This document shows positions 27,201 to 40,300 of a stretch of DNA of 64,000 nt, piece by piece. Position numbers and translations under genes: made by a program. The notes below the pieces were generated by a model. The model did not search any database. It saw nothing but the letters and a program-made list of their open reading frames with translations, and had not been told where the DNA came from. Every line of letters begins with the position of its first letter. The stretch's first letter is position 1. The DNA is from Heterobilharzia americana (Eukaryota; Platyhelminthes; Trematoda; Strigeidida; Schistosomatidae), in NCBI GenBank assembly GCA_944470555.2, contig OX104127.1, positions 134,992,786 through 135,056,785 on the forward strand. The letters run 5' to 3'.

Positions 27201-30200
27201 CTTTTAACTCTTGTTTATCTATGCAAAAATAAGAAACGTCTGAATGACTTATTGACATTGTGATAGGCAATCGAATCACAAAGTTTTCAAACAATTCTTG
27301 TCATAGGAAAGTTTTTATTTAGTTGTTCTTAACTATGCACTGCATGCTTCATTAGAAAAACTTCAGATGAAACCTTGATAGAGTGAGTAATATAACACTT
27401 TGCAAGAAGAGATTATTGTACCAGAATGAACCAAGACATTTGGACAAAGTTGTCTGTTCAGAAAGAAAACATTTGCTTTTTGCAAGAATATATGAAGAAG
27501 ACCACGGTTTTATGAAAATTGTTTGCAAATTTGGTGATTTTAAGTCAGAACCTTGGAGAATTCTAATTGTTTCACAACTCAAAATCAAATTCAGCCAACA
27601 ATGTAATTCATGGATACCGATAACTTAGGAAAAACATATGAAGTTGTTTTTCATCCTATTCGACCTTTACTGTTCTATCACGTATGTCCTATCTAATTTA
27701 TTATACCTCTATCTACTGATACCGGCATCATAAAAACATACATACACATGAATCAAAATGAGATTTCCTCTTATTTCATCTCCATATGCTTGGTAGTGCA
27801 GCATTTAAGGTGGTCTTCAACTTCTTAACTCATAACAGCCTAATGGCGGGAAAACACGATATGCTCCAGTTTCATTCACAAAATGGACAGACTATAGCTG
27901 CTGCATTGACTTGGTTATCCGATTCACATATTACAATGATCCAACAAGCTAGGCTCACTGTAACGCTTTTTCTTTAATGTCCGGTCATGACAGAAACGTC
28001 TGTTGGATAGTGGTAAGACAAAAAGCAGTTACGCTGCACTAGGATGAAAGTCAAAGGGTGAAGCCCTTCTGCTGGCTGGAAAAGAGTGTGGCATCAATAG
28101 GGTGTTTCCCGGTGATGATCACCAGTACCACGCTGACGCCGCCTTCCTTAAATGAAAGGAAGTTAGAAAACGTGGACCCTAAAAGAAGCACACACATCTC
28201 TGATATACGACCTTGTGGTGCAGATGGTGTGGGCTTGTTCGTTTTGGCGTTCACACAAAGAAACATCAATCCAGCAATCAGAAAAGTCCCGTGTGATATA
28301 CTTTAAGCAAATGTCCCATGGGCTCTGCTGTCATGTCAAACTACTACCTTTTCTTTTTTAGGTACCCTGTAGAAGTAACTTTCATGGTGTGGGCAACTGG
28401 AAGAATTTCCTGCCGGTACGTTTCCAGTAGTATACAAAACGCAATCAGCCACAACGTGCTCTCCTTTCCTTTTTTCGCTTCCTGTACCTTCGCTTTCTGA
28501 TACCAATGTTAGAGCTCTTACGACTTATTGAACCTTTTACTCTGCTACTATTGCTGACTATCTAAGGTGGTAAATGATGTAGTCTATTTCACACTTGGAT
28601 GCTTCAACTTCCTTACCCTATGTCGAAACAAGTGTTTGTTGCTAGAATTCTGGAATCTCGACCATGGGTGTTTGCTATATTTATTACAAGCATATACAAG
28701 GCCCGGTTGTCGTTATCCACTTAAAGTTATCGAACCAGTCCGGAGAATCTTCAAAATGCACCTTACGAGTGCTTAAAATTCCAGTAGCTAGTCATTATGG
28801 ATTCCTTGCCGCAGCCATGGCATCAAATTCTGGAAACGAGAACATACTTCTCGACTGGATACCAGTCAAAAGACATTTGTTAGCTGTCTGACAAAACCTA
28901 CCTGTGAGAACTAGGAAGGATCGTCAGATTAGTTGATACCTATTACTGATCTCCAAGTATAGGTTGACTAACTGCGGTTCAGATGACTGAAAGGATGAAT
29001 TTTATCAGAAGCTGTTAATTTTACAACATAAAGCAAAACGTCCAGACATAGACATAATAGCCGGAGACTTAAGTACTCAAGTAGAAAACCTCACCTAATT
29101 AGAAAGACAGCCTGGAGGTATCTACGGAATCCTGTGGAAATCGACCGACAATGGTTATCGTCTGTTGCAGTTATTTTCTAACAGTCACTTGTTTCTGGCC
29201 AGCACTGACTTTAAGCATAAGAAGAGAAAGTGTCACGCATGTTGCCCGCCAACATCAAATTGACGATGGTTACAGATACATCATATTGCTACAAGTCATC
29301 GTTGGAGAGGATCAGAAGAGGAAGGCCACCCTTTCTGGAGTAACTGTCTGAACTTCAATCATGCACTAACATGGATTCTTGTATATCTTTGCCTTACTGG
29401 TTGCAAACATCAGACGATAAAAAGGCTTGTCTACAGTCGATTGGAATACGAGGACGCCAAGGGTGCACTTAGCGATGAGTTAGCTAAACATTTATAAGAA
29501 CTTAAGGGTAATGCTCATTCTGAGGACACCTGCTGTGACATTAAATCTGCTGTAGAAACAGTAGTAAAAACGGTCGGTTGGTATTCTATACCCGAAAGTC
29601 AACAAACGTCACTGGATTTCTGCAACATCATCCGAACTGACCGATGCGAAAAGATTGATTCCAACTGACCCTGAACATGATTAAGACTGGAAGCAACTGA
29701 AACGTAAACTAACCAAGAGCCTTCTCAATAACCATGAGTAGTGGTGGGTGGCAGGAGAGGGAGCGACAGAGAAGGCATCAGTGTTGGGTAAAAACTGGCA
29801 ACTATTGAGGCTTATTAAAATTACAGGAAAATAGAAGACAACAGTTAGTGAAACCACCACTTAAAATGATAGGATGTTGATAACCTTTCAGGATAGGTGG
29901 CTAGAACGTTGAGTCGAGCACTTTACAGCCCAGTTCAACTGACTGTCGGTAACGCTTCAGTCGGCCGACATCCAGGTTAAACGTGAATGGGACGTAGATA
30001 TCGGTCCTCCAATCCTCCTCAAAGTTAAGAAAGCTGTATCTAACCTATAAAGATGCAGAGCAGCAGGATTTGACAATCCGCCACCTGAAGCTTTGGAGGA
30101 AAAAGCCGGGAAACTGCTAATTAACAGGACAGAGACGCTAGATAATGAATAGGGATCAGATGTAGCCCCACCAGACTTGTCTACTTGGCTGATCATTCCA

Positions 30201-33200
30201 TTCTACAAGAAGGTAGAGAAGTTTTCCCGTGACAACGATAGAGTGAAAATCAGTTTAACTAAAATTGCATCCAATATCTTAGGGTATGTAGCTCTCTGTT
30301 GCCTAATTGGGGCTCGAGAAGAGCAAACTCACCGAAACCATTCAGGGTTCGGACCTGGATGAGGTAGCATCAATCACGTCCCAACCCCTCTACAAGTTCT
30401 AGAACCCAAACATACTTAACTTTGATCAGTACTTGCCATGTTTCTTGACTTCTAGGCAGCATTTGACTCTTTAGACAGTGACGTGTTGACTAAAGTGTCT
30501 GACTGTGAAAGGAGTAAGAATTAAATATGTGGTCATAATGAAAACCCTGTGCTCAAACTCACTCAGCCATATTATCGCATATTAGCAGTTGTCATCCGAA
30601 GTTACGACAACTAGTGGTGTCCAGTTTGCATGTCCGCTTTCGTCATTCTTGTTCAGTTCCAATTTAGGTGTACTGATGAACACAAACTTGGGTTTGTCTC
30701 ATCTACTCCCAGTGGGGTGTTTGGTTGACTAGTAGTATGTACACGACGTTGTCTTACTACACGAAGACACCAACAAAGTTCAAGGTTTTCTCAATGTCTT
30801 GGGTAGAAATATGAGTATTTTTAGCATGCTCTTCACATTTGTCAAGTGTAAGATGATGCTTCAAAACTGGTCTGGAGCTACCCAAGTTTAGCGATAGAGA
30901 ACAAAGTGGACGAATGCGTTGAACACTTCCCCTACTTGGGGGTTTGTGTCAACCCAAACCACCTTGTTCCTGACGAAGTTTCAAATCGGATAGTGAAAAC
31001 TCGTTTGGTTTTTGTCAATTAGTGTTATCTCTGGCACCGACTGGTGAGATATCCTACTATATGTCAAGGAACAATTATACTGTGTTGTAATCTGTTCCGT
31101 GCTTTTATACGGCTGTAAAACATTGGTGTTGAGAGTAAAAGATATGACAGAATCGCGGATTTTCGAACATAGGTGCCTACGTAGCATTCCTCACACATGG
31201 TGGAATCAACGCTTGAGCAATTTAGAGATTAGGCGAAGGACGCTGGGAAGATCAACTGATGGCTTTGTGAATCTTCAGCTATGGTGGTGTTTTGAACATG
31301 GTTTCGGTATGCTGGGCCACCGCTTACCTCAATGTGCAACAGTACCCGGTGTATTATCAGTCTGGAAGAAGACTCATAATGACTAGATTAAGATGTGGAA
31401 CCAGTCAATGAAATTCCTGACTGCTAATCTGAGCCGTGTACGGAGATCCAGACTACCTGGTTGGGGTTTCCGGAATGATGAGAATCAATGGATGAAGACT
31501 GTTAGTGACACGGTTTACAGTGGAGCAGATATACTCACTCCTTAGCGTCTTTTAAGCCTCCATTTTTCAAATTCTTTCTTCTCGTATACATTTCAATCTA
31601 TTTTGGTATTGCTCTCCACCCACTTGTTTTCTGCGTGCTGTTGTGTGGTGTGGTAACTTGAATCGATGGACTTAGAAGAGAGGTTATGCATTGATTTAGT
31701 TTGTATTATAAAATGGTTATTTTCCACCTCTAAATTATCATACTATGTAGAACAAAGATAAGAATCTGTTATATTGCCTTGTGTGATAACGAAAAATCCT
31801 TTAGCGGTTATTAAAGAAATAAACTGGAAACATACTTATTCTTATGCCGAAGGATTCCAAAATGAATTTCACCCTTTATTGTCCTTCATAGATTCGATAC
31901 AACAGTGTTGATTTCTGTGCCGCTCATCATCACCTTCCTTCTCCATGTCTTTGTTCAATGAAATCGGTCTTTGCTAAACCAAATTCGGCTGTTTTAGTAG
32001 TTTCGTCATTGTTTATTGCAGTACCATAGCTTAGGTGTTAAGGTATTTAATAGTTTTTTATTTATTTCTTAACTATCCATCAATCAGTGTGATGGTTAGG
32101 CGAAAGTGTTGGTATTAAACGAAATCGGTGTAGAGAGGACATCAAGTTGGCAAGGCAAATAATCACAGTAACCTAGCAGTGACTTTTAGTCTATATGTAA
32201 AGACAGTAATACTGACTGATTTTTTAAGTCATTTACGGTATAATTCTTGAACTGGGAATTTTGAATTCAAGCCTTACTTTATCTATTTCAGTCTATCCAT
32301 CCAGAAGATACCAGAAGCTTACGAGCCTTCAATGTACTTGAAAGCCTTGTAAATTAATCTTTATTGGGTTCTAGGGTTGCAGTAGCGTGCAATTTACTTG
32401 CAAAGTGGGAAGTTTCAGTTATCAAACACTGACGAAGACTAATGTACTGCGTCACAAATTGAACTTGACAGGCAGCCATCATCTGTATAAACGGCAATAG
32501 TTTTCACTCGTCGTTTCTATTCTGTCATCAAGCATAATCGCTCCTTTCTTACGCTTGAATTAATTGCATCATGCATACAAACAGTATTTAGTTGATTACT
32601 CAGGCGTGGAACAAAAATCAGTAAATTCAATTTCGTATTACTTCTTTTTTTAGAATTATGCCGAAATAACTTCATGGGCCTATTCATAACCTTAAAAATT
32701 AAGGTTGACTCTTTGTTTTCAGTATCATGACCGAGCAGTCGTGAATACGTAAAGAAGAAAAATAAGTCAGATATAACATTTGGAGTAATTTTATCTGAAT
32801 GGCTGTCTTTTTAACGCACAGATATGAAATAAAACATGTTAAATCTTTATATAACTGGCATACGCATATCTGTATTAGTTTTCGTCAAGATATCAAATTC
32901 TGTCCCTTTCCTCAGTAGAGTGAACTAACCGATTTTTCTTTGCCTGCCTTACATTTTTACTCAAATCAAGTAAATGTTAATGAACGTTGAAATCTAAGCA
33001 ATGAAATGAGGATATTTATATTTCTGAAGACATACACAGTACATAACATTTAACTTAGGTTTGTTTTGCTAATTTTAACTGAAGGATAAGACATTTTCTC
33101 TAGAGATGTTAAAAATATTCAGAAAACAACCATGTTGAAGTAATATTTGAGTATTATTAGTTAAAACTTTCAAAAAAACTGAATGCGCATTGTATAGTTA

Positions 33201-36200
33201 TATGCAATCGCATATTACAAGACTGTAATAAGCTTTAACTCGTATTAAAAACCGCATTTAAAGCGGTTCAAACTGTAGGTCACTTAGACTTCGTAAATAG
33301 TGTTTTCAGCTCTGACAAACGTATGTAGATAGAAATTCTGACTATCTTAACTCCAGTACCCTGATTGTCAGAAGTTTAGTTAACTTATCAGTGGTGGGGT
33401 ATATTTCGTTGATTACATGGGGGTAAAGGGAATTAATGTCGAAGTAGAAACTTTAGTATGGCATGATTTCCGTTCACTTTTAATAAAATATTATAACTGT
33501 GAGTTATAGGAATTAGAAACATTATTTACCAATTTAATCAGAAACCTGCCAGCCTTTTATCGTGGTGCCATAGGAGTGTTAGACTTACATGAAAGTGAAT
33601 AATGTTTCTAAGGCGTCAACACCATGTGCAGTCACTGGTTCTTTGTTATTTTTAATGGGAAACGATAAGTTGATAGAGATCAGTCATAAAATAAGTATAT
33701 AACACTGGCCAGTATGTAAACAACCATTAGTGAAAAATAGTGAAGATAACTGTATTTATCGTAAAATCATTCAAAATTTTGAAGCAGAATGAGGTTCATT
33801 CTTTCTTCACCTTATTTTTCATATGTATAGCAATTCGATCCAATACATATCTTTACGAAGTCCTGCTTTATTGAAATATCAGGAAATCCTCTTTCATAAA
33901 ACTTCATTCCAAACATGTGTTGAGATCACGTTATCTGTAGGCTAATTACGCTAACAGGCTGCTCAGACCTCAGTAGGTGGGGTGACGTTAGAACCTGTGA
34001 TCCATTGGTTGTAAATCAAGAACCTAGACCAATGAGCTATACCTCCATTTTTACCTGTGATCAGAACAAAAGTCTTTTAGTTCATCTACATTCCATAAAC
34101 AATTTGATGGACAACCTCTAAATAATCAACTTGTCTAGGTAATCACACGTAGATAAAAATAATTGAACATAATGATTTTACAAGTTACACTAAAACCGCT
34201 CATTTCCTAAACTTATTTATTTTCAAAGGGAAATCTACGTTGAAGTAAGCAAAATGCCTAATGTAATAGTAGGAGTAAAGTAGATAGATCACAGTTTAAG
34301 CAGTGATTTTACATTTCTACTGACATTCTGTGTTACACCATGAAAATTTAACTATGAAGTTCGGTGAATTTTTTGGTGCAGATTGAAAGAAACTGTGTGG
34401 TAGCTGTAGGAAATGACACAGGACAGTAGTCTTTCATAGTATTATCCCTTTGGTAATTTATTCAATGCTCAAATAAACAACGTGGTTTTTAGAGGTTGAA
34501 CTACGATTCAGTGATGTGGAAAATTGATTACTACTTATTTTCTTCATTTCACCTACCTATTATTTGGCATTCAAGCAGTATCACAAACTGTTAAACATGT
34601 GCTATGAAGCACAGTCTTGACACCTAAAGTTTTAAGTAATTATTGCTGTGAATTTAATTTTAACCCATCATAAAATGCGTGGATTAAAAGAAAAAGCCTA
34701 GTTGCGTATTCAAATCAAGCCACTGAATTTATCAGCTTACTTGATACAGAAGTGCTTCCGGCCCTTTGGACTTCATTGTCAAATAGAAGAAAACGCGTAT
34801 CCTGCATTTCAACTGCCGAACACTAACCATCATAACCATTATACTGGAGCTACAGGCAATATCGAAGCATCCACGCAGGAACCCGTGTGCCAATGGAGGC
34901 TGACTGGTTCAGTCCAGTCAACGACGGAAGATTACAAGTAGTAACATAAAAGTTGTTCCCAATTCATCCATCAGATAGTCAGTTGAGACTCTAAGTGATC
35001 AAACAGAGACTGAAATGAAGTTGTCGAATTTTTTCGTAGCTAAATTGATACAGCCCCGGGAAAGTATTCTATTAAGAATCGGTTCCCATCTTGTTGTGAA
35101 GCAATTTTTGGCCACGATAGGAGTAAAAAACTTAAGGAAGCAGCTTACACAAAGTCACAAAACTTCAGAAATTTATTTTTCGCCCTCATCAGGGCTTTAC
35201 AAACATTTTCTTCGGTAAAAGTTTCTGCTGAACTTCAATCGCTGCCCTTAGTGAGTCGCTTACATTCCTATTGCTTTAATATCAGTTAACGAAGAGTAAT
35301 ATTCAAGTTGTTATTCATCGAAGACTGACATCAGTTGGAGGAACAAAGGAAACCTGGAGCACTGGACAGCTGTTTCGTCCTAGTATGGGACTCCTCAGCA
35401 GTGCGCACCCACGACCCCACCAGCAGGATCGAACCCGCGACCTTCAGGTTCCGCGACCAGCGCGTTACCATTGAGCCACTGGTGTCCAACTGATGTCAGT
35501 CTTCGATGAATAACAACTTGAAATATTTCCAAATCTCCACAACCCCTCAAAATTTAATTGAACTAGTGCTCGTTGGTGACTAGCTTCGAGAAGTATTCCC
35601 GAAGTTCCAATGACAAGTCGTGACCGGTGGAGTCAAAGCCTGATGGCCGTGAGGACAAATACTCAACGATGACATTGGGTGGCGGTTTGCGCTATATCGT
35701 GAGCTGACAGAAGTTGGAAATATGGAGCATTGGATTGTGACCCAGTGCTCAATGGTAACGCGCTGGTCGCGGAACCTGAAGGTCGCGGGTTCGATCCCTG
35801 CTGGTGGGGTCGTGGTGCGCACTGCTGAGGAGTCCCATACTAGGACGAAACAGCTGTCCAGTGCTCCAGGTTTCCTTGTTCCTCCAACTGATGTCAGTCT
35901 TCGATGAATAACAACTTGAAATATTTCCAAATCTCCACAACCCCCTCAAAATTTAGAAGAGTAATATGTTTCAAAATGTTTATGAATACTGAAGATTTTG
36001 TATTATTCTATACATTGTATTTTTCTTTTGGTTATCTTCTTGACATTTACTTTAGATTTCTAGTTTATAGAGCTCTTGCATCAAATTTGCCTTCCTGGCT
36101 TATCAAACATGTGATTAAAGTAAAATTAAGATACGGTCAGCAGTCGGGTGTTGTAACTCAGTTGGTAGAGCATCGGTTCGGATCCTGCCGAGGCTCAGAT

Positions 36201-37265
36201 TTTGTTTCACTCTCAGTCATCGCCCAGTGTTGTTACAAGTTTGCCAAACCATGTCTATCTCAGCCAAACTTATATATATATATATATATATCGTGAGATC
36301 TGCTGCATCAGCGATACTGAGATAAAGTCAAGGCTAGCAGATATCCACTTGGAGTTATGAAGACGCTTCACTCCGTTTTTTTACATGTAGTAATAAAAAA
36401 ATGGGATGACGTTAAGAAAGTCACTTAGGTCGAATTATTTTAAGTGTGTGAGTTAGTCAGATAATTATTATATTTGTGAAAAGAATATGTGGCTTTAGGA
36501 ATTGCACATTAGTGGTAATGTATCTTACGATTTATTCAATATGTTTTTTTACTCTCAGTTAATCAAAAGCTTCATGACTAAATTAGTTCGATGTAATTCT
36601 AAGGTAACTCCGGTTGTTACTGCTGTTTGGTTCGGAAAACTAAGGTAATTCTTTTAGGCGTTTGACAGGACAAATCACTCTCTTACACACAGTTCTACAT
36701 TCGGTGAGACAATCTTCTGGTGACAGTTATATTTTTAAGGTAGTATTCATCACGAACTGACATCAGTTAAAGAACAACCGAAAACCTAGTAGCTCTGGAC
36801 AGTTGTTCATGACGAAGACTTTAAATTCAAAATCCCTATTTACCTGAAAATACACTACTATACAGCACTCATTAGTGACATGCTTTTAGATGGACATCCT
36901 GAAGTTCGAATGAGGAGTTATGATCGCTGTAGTCAAACAGTTGGAAGTGAAGTAGATATCAGCTGACGAACTTGGTGGATAGTCGCGCTTTGTCCTGAAT
37001 TGTCTGAAGCAGGAAACTGTGGACCATTGAATTCCAACCCAGAAGCTGGATGGTTAACGTGTTTCTTGTGAAACCTGAAGGTTCTGCTTTCGATCACTGG
37101 TAGGACGAGGTCGTGTGTGGGTACTGCTGAGTCCCGTACTAGTAGGACAAAACAGCTGTCCGATGCCCATAGGTCTCCATTGGTTCTCCGACTGATGTCA
37201 GTCTGTGATCAGTACTACATTGAAAATTAAATCCCCATTAACCTCAACATACATTACAGACAGAC

Positions 37266-37313
<48 letters not shown>

Positions 37314-40300
37314 TCAGGTTTTGTTGTTATAAATTAGCTGTTCACATGCAGCATTAAATAGTAGAGAGTAGTTTTTTATGAATATAAGTATGCAATGTGA
37401 CGGTCTTTAAAGTGTTTTGGGTTTATATCTACTTAAAACTAATCAACTATGATTTTGAGAGGTGACTCTAAAAAAGCCACGGTAGTAACTGCATAGCTAA
37501 TCAACTGTATTTCTCTGTCTCAGCCAGGATGGTGTTTTTTTGTCACAAAATCGCTCAACCTGATTGGCTATTTCAGTATTCGTTAAGGTAGTCTTTTAAG
37601 TCACTCCCTTCAAGCACTTAAGTTAAATCTGAGTAAGAAAGAGATAGATTTGTTATAATTAGTTATTTATTTACTGCATGTTTTTAGTCTTATTTTGAAT
37701 CGACTTTTAGATAGAAATTAAGAAGGAGATGCAATACTATTTTGAACTCAAGACCATAAATTGATAATTAAACATCGTAAAAAATATTTAGTGAGCAATA
37801 TTCTCTAACCAATACAACCGATTTTTATGAAATATTTCTTGAAATGATTTTTACTGATGATTTCCTGTTTATGCCAGATTTCTTTTCAAATACTTCGTAG
37901 TAATCCAGTAAATATGAGTCAAAGCATAACTGCTTATTGAATTATAAAGCACTAATTAGATTATCACAGCTACTCATCAGTGTATATCACACATGTGAAG
38001 TGAATAATTTATCTACTGTTTAGACTTAATGTCTTTCTGTTATTGGTTACTGTCTCTAACACGCATATATCATGTGGTAAATCCAACCCGTCACCTTATT
38101 TAATATACCTAAGTGTATTTGGCAGTGATTTATTCCTAATTTTGTCAGTTTGTTAGTTTACTACTTCATGATTTCATGAATTCATAGGAGGTTTGCCTAT
38201 TTTTCATATAGCTAAGTATACAAAATTTACAGATCGTCAATACTACCTACTCCCGTAATTTTGTGGTTTTTGTTTTCGGTGTTGTTTTTGTTAAATCGGG
38301 TTTTCAGGCTTGTTTATTTGTTGTTATCTTCGTTTGTTGTACACATCACAGCTTGAACGGACTGTTCCATTGGGCATACTGAAATATTAGAAAATGGCAA
38401 AGATAAGGAGAAGTAAATAAGTTATCTCTCACTCTCTTCCTCTCTGTCTTTCTGCTTACGTGGATACTTTACCTAGCAAAAATCCTTTTTGTTCATCTGT
38501 ATATGCTTGTGTCCTCTTGTGTTAATAGGCAGGAATGCAAGAAAATGGATAAATGCAAATGTGTATTTTTCTATCTTTACAGTTCAAACTATCACTTCGC
38601 GCTATTAAATAGTAGGGGTTATAATAATGCAATTATTATTTACTTTAATTTCACTTTTGTTACGCTTCATTCACTTTTTCGCCTTTTCTTTTTATAAACA
38701 AGCCATTTTTTATTTGGTTTACTGTGAACGTTTTCATGATTTCCTTATTTTTCGTTTCCTCTTTAGAAAAATGTTTATTGGTGGTTTGAGTCCTACTACA
38801 ACATCTGGTGAGTTGAGCCTTTGTTGTTGTTGTTGTTTTTATTGTAATCGACAATGTTGTTTCTTTACTTTTCCCTTGTAGTTATTTTTTAAACATGCAT
38901 TTTAACTGTGTCATCCTATGTGTTTGCTTTTACGAAAGAATGAAGCCACATTCTGATTTTAGTGTTTTTCTGAGATATTCTCCTTTATCGTCTTTTCCGA
39001 ATAATGCGCACACACATCATTCTCGTTATATGTTAACTGCTTATCACTAAGTGATGTGTTTTATGTACATTTATCTTTTGTTCTTGTCATCCTGTTCCTA
39101 GTGAAGTGATGAACAAAACATATTCGGAAAACAATTTATGCAAAATAAACTGTTTTCACAAATGTATACGTATGTTAGTAAGATTTTCAACAAAATGTGT
39201 GCATTTCGGTTAGATTACTTACAAATTAACACGGTAGAATTTAAATAAAATATCCATCAATGAAACGTCGAAATAGATAGATGGTTTCTTGATAAACCAT
39301 CAAATTATTTTCTTTACTGTAACCAATACAGCCTTGGGGTTGTACACTATGCTATAGCATAAGATTTAATAATTACTATGTACCACAGTGGCATACTTAA
39401 GACCAACTATACATCACGCAGTTGTTAAAATGTCAGTTACACTAGATGAAATATTGTATGATTTGAACATCTCAGAGCTAAGCGTGACTGAATCAATCCA
39501 TGAACTCTTTTACAAGTGGCCTTAGCTGTCTAGATTGGCATAGGCTTTCTGATTGGTGTTCAAGAGGCAAATAAAATTGATACCTTGAATAACGTAACTA
39601 GGAAGGAATGACAGTTGCACAGTTTCATTCACAAAAAGAAACTTTATACATATATATATATATATATATATTCTCATATCTTTTATCTTGTTGCTTAATT
39701 TATAGGGTTTGTGACAGCTTCCGGCTTGGGCTTTTCCCTCTTCGTTGTTAATTTTGCTTTTTTTCTGAATTGATCTGAGAATCGATAACTTGCAACGAAT
39801 GTTGGGTAACATCATGAAAGGTATATTTGTAGGTTGTGTCACGACTCTGTAGACAAAATTGAATGTGTTACGCCACATAACCATATTGTCCAGATCTTTC
39901 AAAGTAGCCTAAAATTTACGATATCTTCAAAAATCAACTTTGCATTTTCAGCACGAGATATTTGACTGTTTGTGGAAATATAAGTTTGGTGTAAGGGGTA
40001 AAGTTGATAGAGTATGTCAGTCTAGAAAGACCTGGAAATAACAGTAGCTACTATAAATATCTGAAAACCATAATATTTTGCACCGATTGCCGCTGCAATA
40101 GACCATTGTTGTCTTGCCACCTTTCCTATTCCAGAAAAGTTAAGCAATCTCCATGGGGGATATCTAAAACTTACTGTTCAGAAGTATATTTATGTGTACA
40201 GTAATGAAACATTTGGTTTTCAGTAGCTCAACATCTTAGTCTGTATGCAACAGTCATCTGTGAATTAATTCCATTTAAAAGTTTAAGTGCTGAAAACTTG

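Larger units (their letters stand above)
35303..35957. mobile_element. F2 foldback element with two complete hammerheads
   Basis: The best-preserved F2 copy. The left half is the reverse complement of the right half's tRNA-like/hammerhead unit. Ends read GTTATTCATCGAAGACTGAC (left) and its complement GTCAGTCTTCGATGAATAAC (right). A direct repeat of about 75 bases (TGATGTCAGTCTTCGATGAA to CCACAACCCC) occurs both after the left half (35.49 kb) and at the right end (35.89 kb). B boxes (GGGTTCGATCCTGC / GGGTTCGATCCCTGC) are intact in both orientations. No protein is encoded. Confidence 0.8.
12418..38766 (+). other. Musashi-like intron 1 (26.3 kb)
   Basis: Runs from GTAAGT to CTCTTTAG. It contains F1 SINE pairs (15.8-16.2 and 22.2-22.6 kb), MITE copies (17.6 and 37.5 kb), retrotransposon pieces (18.9-19.7, 26.4-27.1, 28.0-31.7 kb), F2 elements (23.8-24.4, 35.3-37.3 kb), F3 modules (25.5, 36.2 kb) and (AT)n arrays. 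In the remaining stretches (about 12.4-15.8, 16.3-17.6, 19.7-22.2, 22.7-23.7, 24.4-25.4, 25.6-26.4, 27.1-28.0, 31.7-34.7 and 37.6-38.7 kb) I see only AT-rich unique sequence and no supportable gene. Confidence 0.8.

Noticed and set aside
31099..31386. Standalone 95-codon protein
   Set aside because: It is the RT C-terminal segment of the decayed family B retrotransposon, not an independent gene.
35580..35930. 116-codon minus-strand open frame
   Set aside because: It lies wholly within the F2 foldback element and follows its noncoding structure; no family resemblance.
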